DNA of 64,000 nucleotides from Gemmatimonadales bacterium (GTDB lineage: Bacteria > Gemmatimonadota > Gemmatimonadetes > Palauibacterales > Palauibacteraceae). Position 1 is the first letter of the stretch; each line of letters starts with the position of its first letter. Below the pieces are notes generated by a model. It saw only the letters and a list, made by a program, of their open reading frames with translations. It had not been told where the DNA came from and did not search any database. The position numbers and the translations under genes were made by a program. Below are positions 62,188 through 64,000 of the stretch, piece by piece. The stretch is taken from assembly GCA_009838765.1 (NCBI GenBank), contig VXQX01000081.1, positions 62,001 through 126,000 on the forward strand, in the 5' to 3' direction.

Positions 62188-62271
62188 GCGCGTTTCACGT
62201 CTCGCGCCCGAAGGTCCGAAACCGCAGATTGGCGATGCGGCCAATTCCGATGCCGGCACCGAGGAGGAACG

Positions 62272-63360
62272 ATGAACGTGGACCGACCTGCCGCGCGCCC
62301 CTTCACCTACGCCGCGATCGGCGTCCTCGGACTCGCTGCGGTCGCCGCGATCCTCGTTCAGCCGGACGCCGCACGCACGCAGACCACGTCCGGCAACTGG
62401 GAGCCCCCGCTCACCGCGCACGGCCATCCCGACCTGCAGGGGAACTGGACCAACCAGACGCTGACCCCCTTCGAACGTCCGGAAGGCCGGAAGCCCGTGT
62501 TGAGCCCGGACGAAGTCGCCGCCCTGGAGGGCGGCCAGGCGCAGACCGTCGCCGAACGGACGGCGCCCGTAGACCCGGATCGGCCGCTGCCGCCGGGCGG
62601 TGAGCACCGGGTCTGCATCGACGGGGCCACAACCTGCTACGACGAGTTCTACCGCGAGCCGGGCGAACGCGTGGCCGTCGTGAACGGCGAGCCGCGCAGC
62701 TCCCTCGTCACCGACCCGCCGGATGGACGGATTCCGGACCTTACGCCGGAAGCCCGGCGACGACTGGCGGAGGCGGCCGCGTTCCGCGGCCGATTCGGCC
62801 AGTACGACCATCCCGAACTGCGGCCGCTCGCGGAACGGTGCATCGTCTCGTTCGGATCGAGCGCCGGGCCGCCGATGCTCCCCAACTACTGGTACAACAA
62901 CAGCTACACGATCGCGCAGAACGAGGACTTCATCGTGATCATGGCCGAGATGGTGCACGACGCCCGAATCATCCCCATCCACGACCTGCGGGAGCAGCTC
63001 GAAAGCCGGCCCGAGCCGGAGCACGTCACGCCGTGGTTCGGAAGTTCGGTCGGTTGGTGGGAGGACGGAACGCTCGTCGTCGAGACGACGAATCTGAACC
63101 CGGAACACGCGTTTCGGGGGGTACCGCCGTCGAAGGATCGGAGGGTCGTCGAGCGCTTCACGCGCGTGGACGAGGAGACAATCCTCTACGAGTTCACGAT
63201 CGACGATCCCGCGGTGTACACGCGTCCGTGGGGCGGACAGGTTCCCTTCAAACGCTTCGACCATCTGCTGTATGAGTACGCGTGCCACGAGGGCAACTAC
63301 GCGATGTTCAACGTCCTGAGCGGCGCACGCTACCAGGAGCGGATGGGGGGGAATCCGTAG
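62272..63360 (+). CDS. Exported protein of unknown function (HPDLQG family)
   Basis: 362 residues. N-terminal TM/signal (about 10-30); HGHPDLQGNWTNQTLTPFER near the mature start, DEFYREPGERVAVVN in the middle and FKRFDHLLYEYACHEGNYAM near the end. Such proteins are abundant as repeated paralogues in Acidobacteriota and Gemmatimonadota-like genomes; function unknown. GAGGAGGAACG precedes the ATG. Confidence 0.75.
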   Translation: MNVDRPAARPFTYAAIGVLGLAAVAAILVQPDAARTQTTSGNWEPPLTAHGHPDLQGNWTNQTLTPFERPEGRKPVLSPDEVAALEGGQAQTVAERTAPVDPDRPLPPGGEHRVCIDGATTCYDEFYREPGERVAVVNGEPRSSLVTDPPDGRIPDLTPEARRRLAEAAAFRGRFGQYDHPELRPLAERCIVSFGSSAGPPMLPNYWYNNSYTIAQNEDFIVIMAEMVHDARIIPIHDLREQLESRPEPEHVTPWFGSSVGWWEDGTLVVETTNLNPEHAFRGVPPSKDRRVVERFTRVDEETILYEFTIDDPAVYTRPWGGQVPFKRFDHLLYEYACHEGNYAMFNVLSGARYQERMGGNP

Positions 63361-64000
63361 CCCGCGCGCCGGGTCGCCTGTGTGGGCTGCTCGCCGCGCT
63401 GGCCGTCGCGGGTTGCGCCGCCGATCGTCCGCCGGAGAGCGCGGCCGAAGCGGAGCGCGTCCCGGCCGGGCTGCTCGGCCTGCGTCCGGGCCCTTCGCCC
63501 GATCGATCCTCGCCTGACTGGGAGCCGCCCGTGAAAGTCGTCGTCGCCGATCTGTGGCCCGGCCGCACGGCCGAACTCGCGGAGGTCGCCCCGGGCGTGG
63601 ACCTCGTCGTCGTCTCAGACGGGCAGGCCGCGGCGGCCGAAGCGCACGACGCCGACGCGGTCCTCGGCGTGCTGAACGCGGACATCCTCGCCGCCGGCGA
63701 CCGGCTCCGCTGGGTGCAGGTCGCCTCCGCGGGCGTCGAACGCTACCTCGCGTTGCCCGGGGTCTCCGACGCCGAGGACCTCGTCATCACGAACGCCCAG
63801 CGAATCTTCGCCCCCGGCGGCGCGGAGCACGCGCTCGGCATGGCGCTCATGCTGGCGCGACGTTTTCACACGGCGCTCGACCTGCAGCGGGAGCGGCGCT
63901 GGGACATCCGGCCGCTGACCGGGCCCTCCCCCTACCGCGGGGAAGGGAGCGAACTGCTCGAACTCCGCGGTCGCACGATGCTCGTCATCGGCCTCGGCGG
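63282..64000 (+). CDS. D-2-hydroxyacid dehydrogenase, apparently lipoprotein-anchored, 3' truncated
   Basis: Partial gene running off the window. The frame encodes a lipobox-like LLAALAVAGC, a linker, then a catalytic-domain start VKVVVADLWPGR (GTG at 63531) with VASAGVERYLALPG and IFAPGGAEHALGMALMLAR, typical of D-isomer 2-hydroxyacid dehydrogenases just before the NAD domain (VIGLGG at the very end). The signal-like segment can only be translated from GTG 63282, overlapping the previous gene by 79 bases. If 63531 is the real start the enzyme is cytoplasmic. Lipid anchoring of an NAD enzyme is odd; both starts are kept open. Confidence 0.7.
   Translation, partial: MPRGQLRDVQRPERRTLPGADGGESVARAPGRLCGLLAALAVAGCAADRPPESAAEAERVPAGLLGLRPGPSPDRSSPDWEPPVKVVVADLWPGRTAELAEVAPGVDLVVVSDGQAAAAEAHDADAVLGVLNADILAAGDRLRWVQVASAGVERYLALPGVSDAEDLVITNAQRIFAPGGAEHALGMALMLARRFHTALDLQRERRWDIRPLTGPSPYRGEGSELLELRGRTMLVIGLG

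Noticed and set aside
63343-63351. A G7 run near the start of the last gene as a frameshift site that would supply its start codon
   Set aside because: Possible, but the previous gene ends cleanly through the run, so no sequence evidence requires it.

Overview
The window is 64 kb of high-GC bacterial chromosome from an organism with an outer membrane: TolC-type channels, several porin-like barrels, lipoprotein signals, periplasmic binding proteins and Tat substrates are all present. The mix of PQQ dehydrogenases, exported amidohydrolase, LVIVD-repeat, DUF305 and S9 peptidase proteins, together with a Bat operon, fits Gemmatimonadota or a neighbouring phylum, probably a free-living or host-associated marine heterotroph. 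This is inference from gene content; there is no rRNA or marker gene here to prove it. I saw no rRNA, tRNA, CRISPR array or insertion sequence. Coding density is very high: no gene-free stretch exceeds 300 bases (the longest are about 240-250, at 4791-5032 and 37208-37454).

Layout. 1-8.5 kb: a truncated APC permease, an SLC13/RCK permease, an FAD oxidoreductase, a soluble PQQ sugar dehydrogenase, a class IV aminotransferase and a beta-lactamase-fold hydrolase. 8.5-13.9 kb (minus): a five-gene polyamine-type ABC importer operon with two tandem substrate-binding proteins. 14.0-15.1 kb: DUF3500 protein. 15.1-23.1 kb (minus): a tight six-gene unit, amtB, circularly permuted ATP-grasp, alpha-E, transglutaminase, TorF-like porin, and a TolC-family lipoprotein fused to an Ntn-hydrolase-like DUF1028 domain. 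This is the most unusual locus in the window. 23.3-24.4 kb: OprO/P-like porin. 24.4-30.0 kb: a divergent signalling locus in which a periplasmic binding protein and a histidine kinase sit with a receiver-PP2C phosphatase, an RsbW-like kinase and a STAS antagonist. 30.0-35.9 kb: exported amidohydrolase, DUF305, LVIVD protein and a small membrane-protein cluster with a frameshifted copy. 36.0-37.2 kb: Tat-exported FMN alpha-hydroxyacid dehydrogenase with a CXXCH motif.

37.5-45.9 kb: moxR-DUF58-bat operon (eight genes, most joined by 1-4 nt overlaps). 45.9-49.7 kb: AlkA-type glycosylase, a circularly permuted D-amino-acid-oxidase-like flavoprotein, and a MerR-like regulator divergent from an ARPP-1 family gene. 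49.7-52.5 kb: two VapBC-type toxin-antitoxin pairs, each with a perfect palindrome near the antitoxin start, flanking an MFS transporter. 52.6-54.8 kb: S9 prolyl oligopeptidase. 54.8-59.3 kb: cytochrome c/copper-monooxygenase-like protein and its partner, divergent from a large PQQ dehydrogenase. 59.4-64 kb: secreted and surface proteins of mostly unknown function, ending in a truncated, apparently lipoprotein-anchored D-2-hydroxyacid dehydrogenase.

Working together: much of the window concerns envelope chemistry, that is, periplasmic oxidation of sugars, hydroxy acids and amino acids feeding electron transport, uptake of amines, ammonium and amino acids, and surface-protein or peptide processing. 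Several regulatory modules (partner switching, MerR, toxin-antitoxin) are interspersed.
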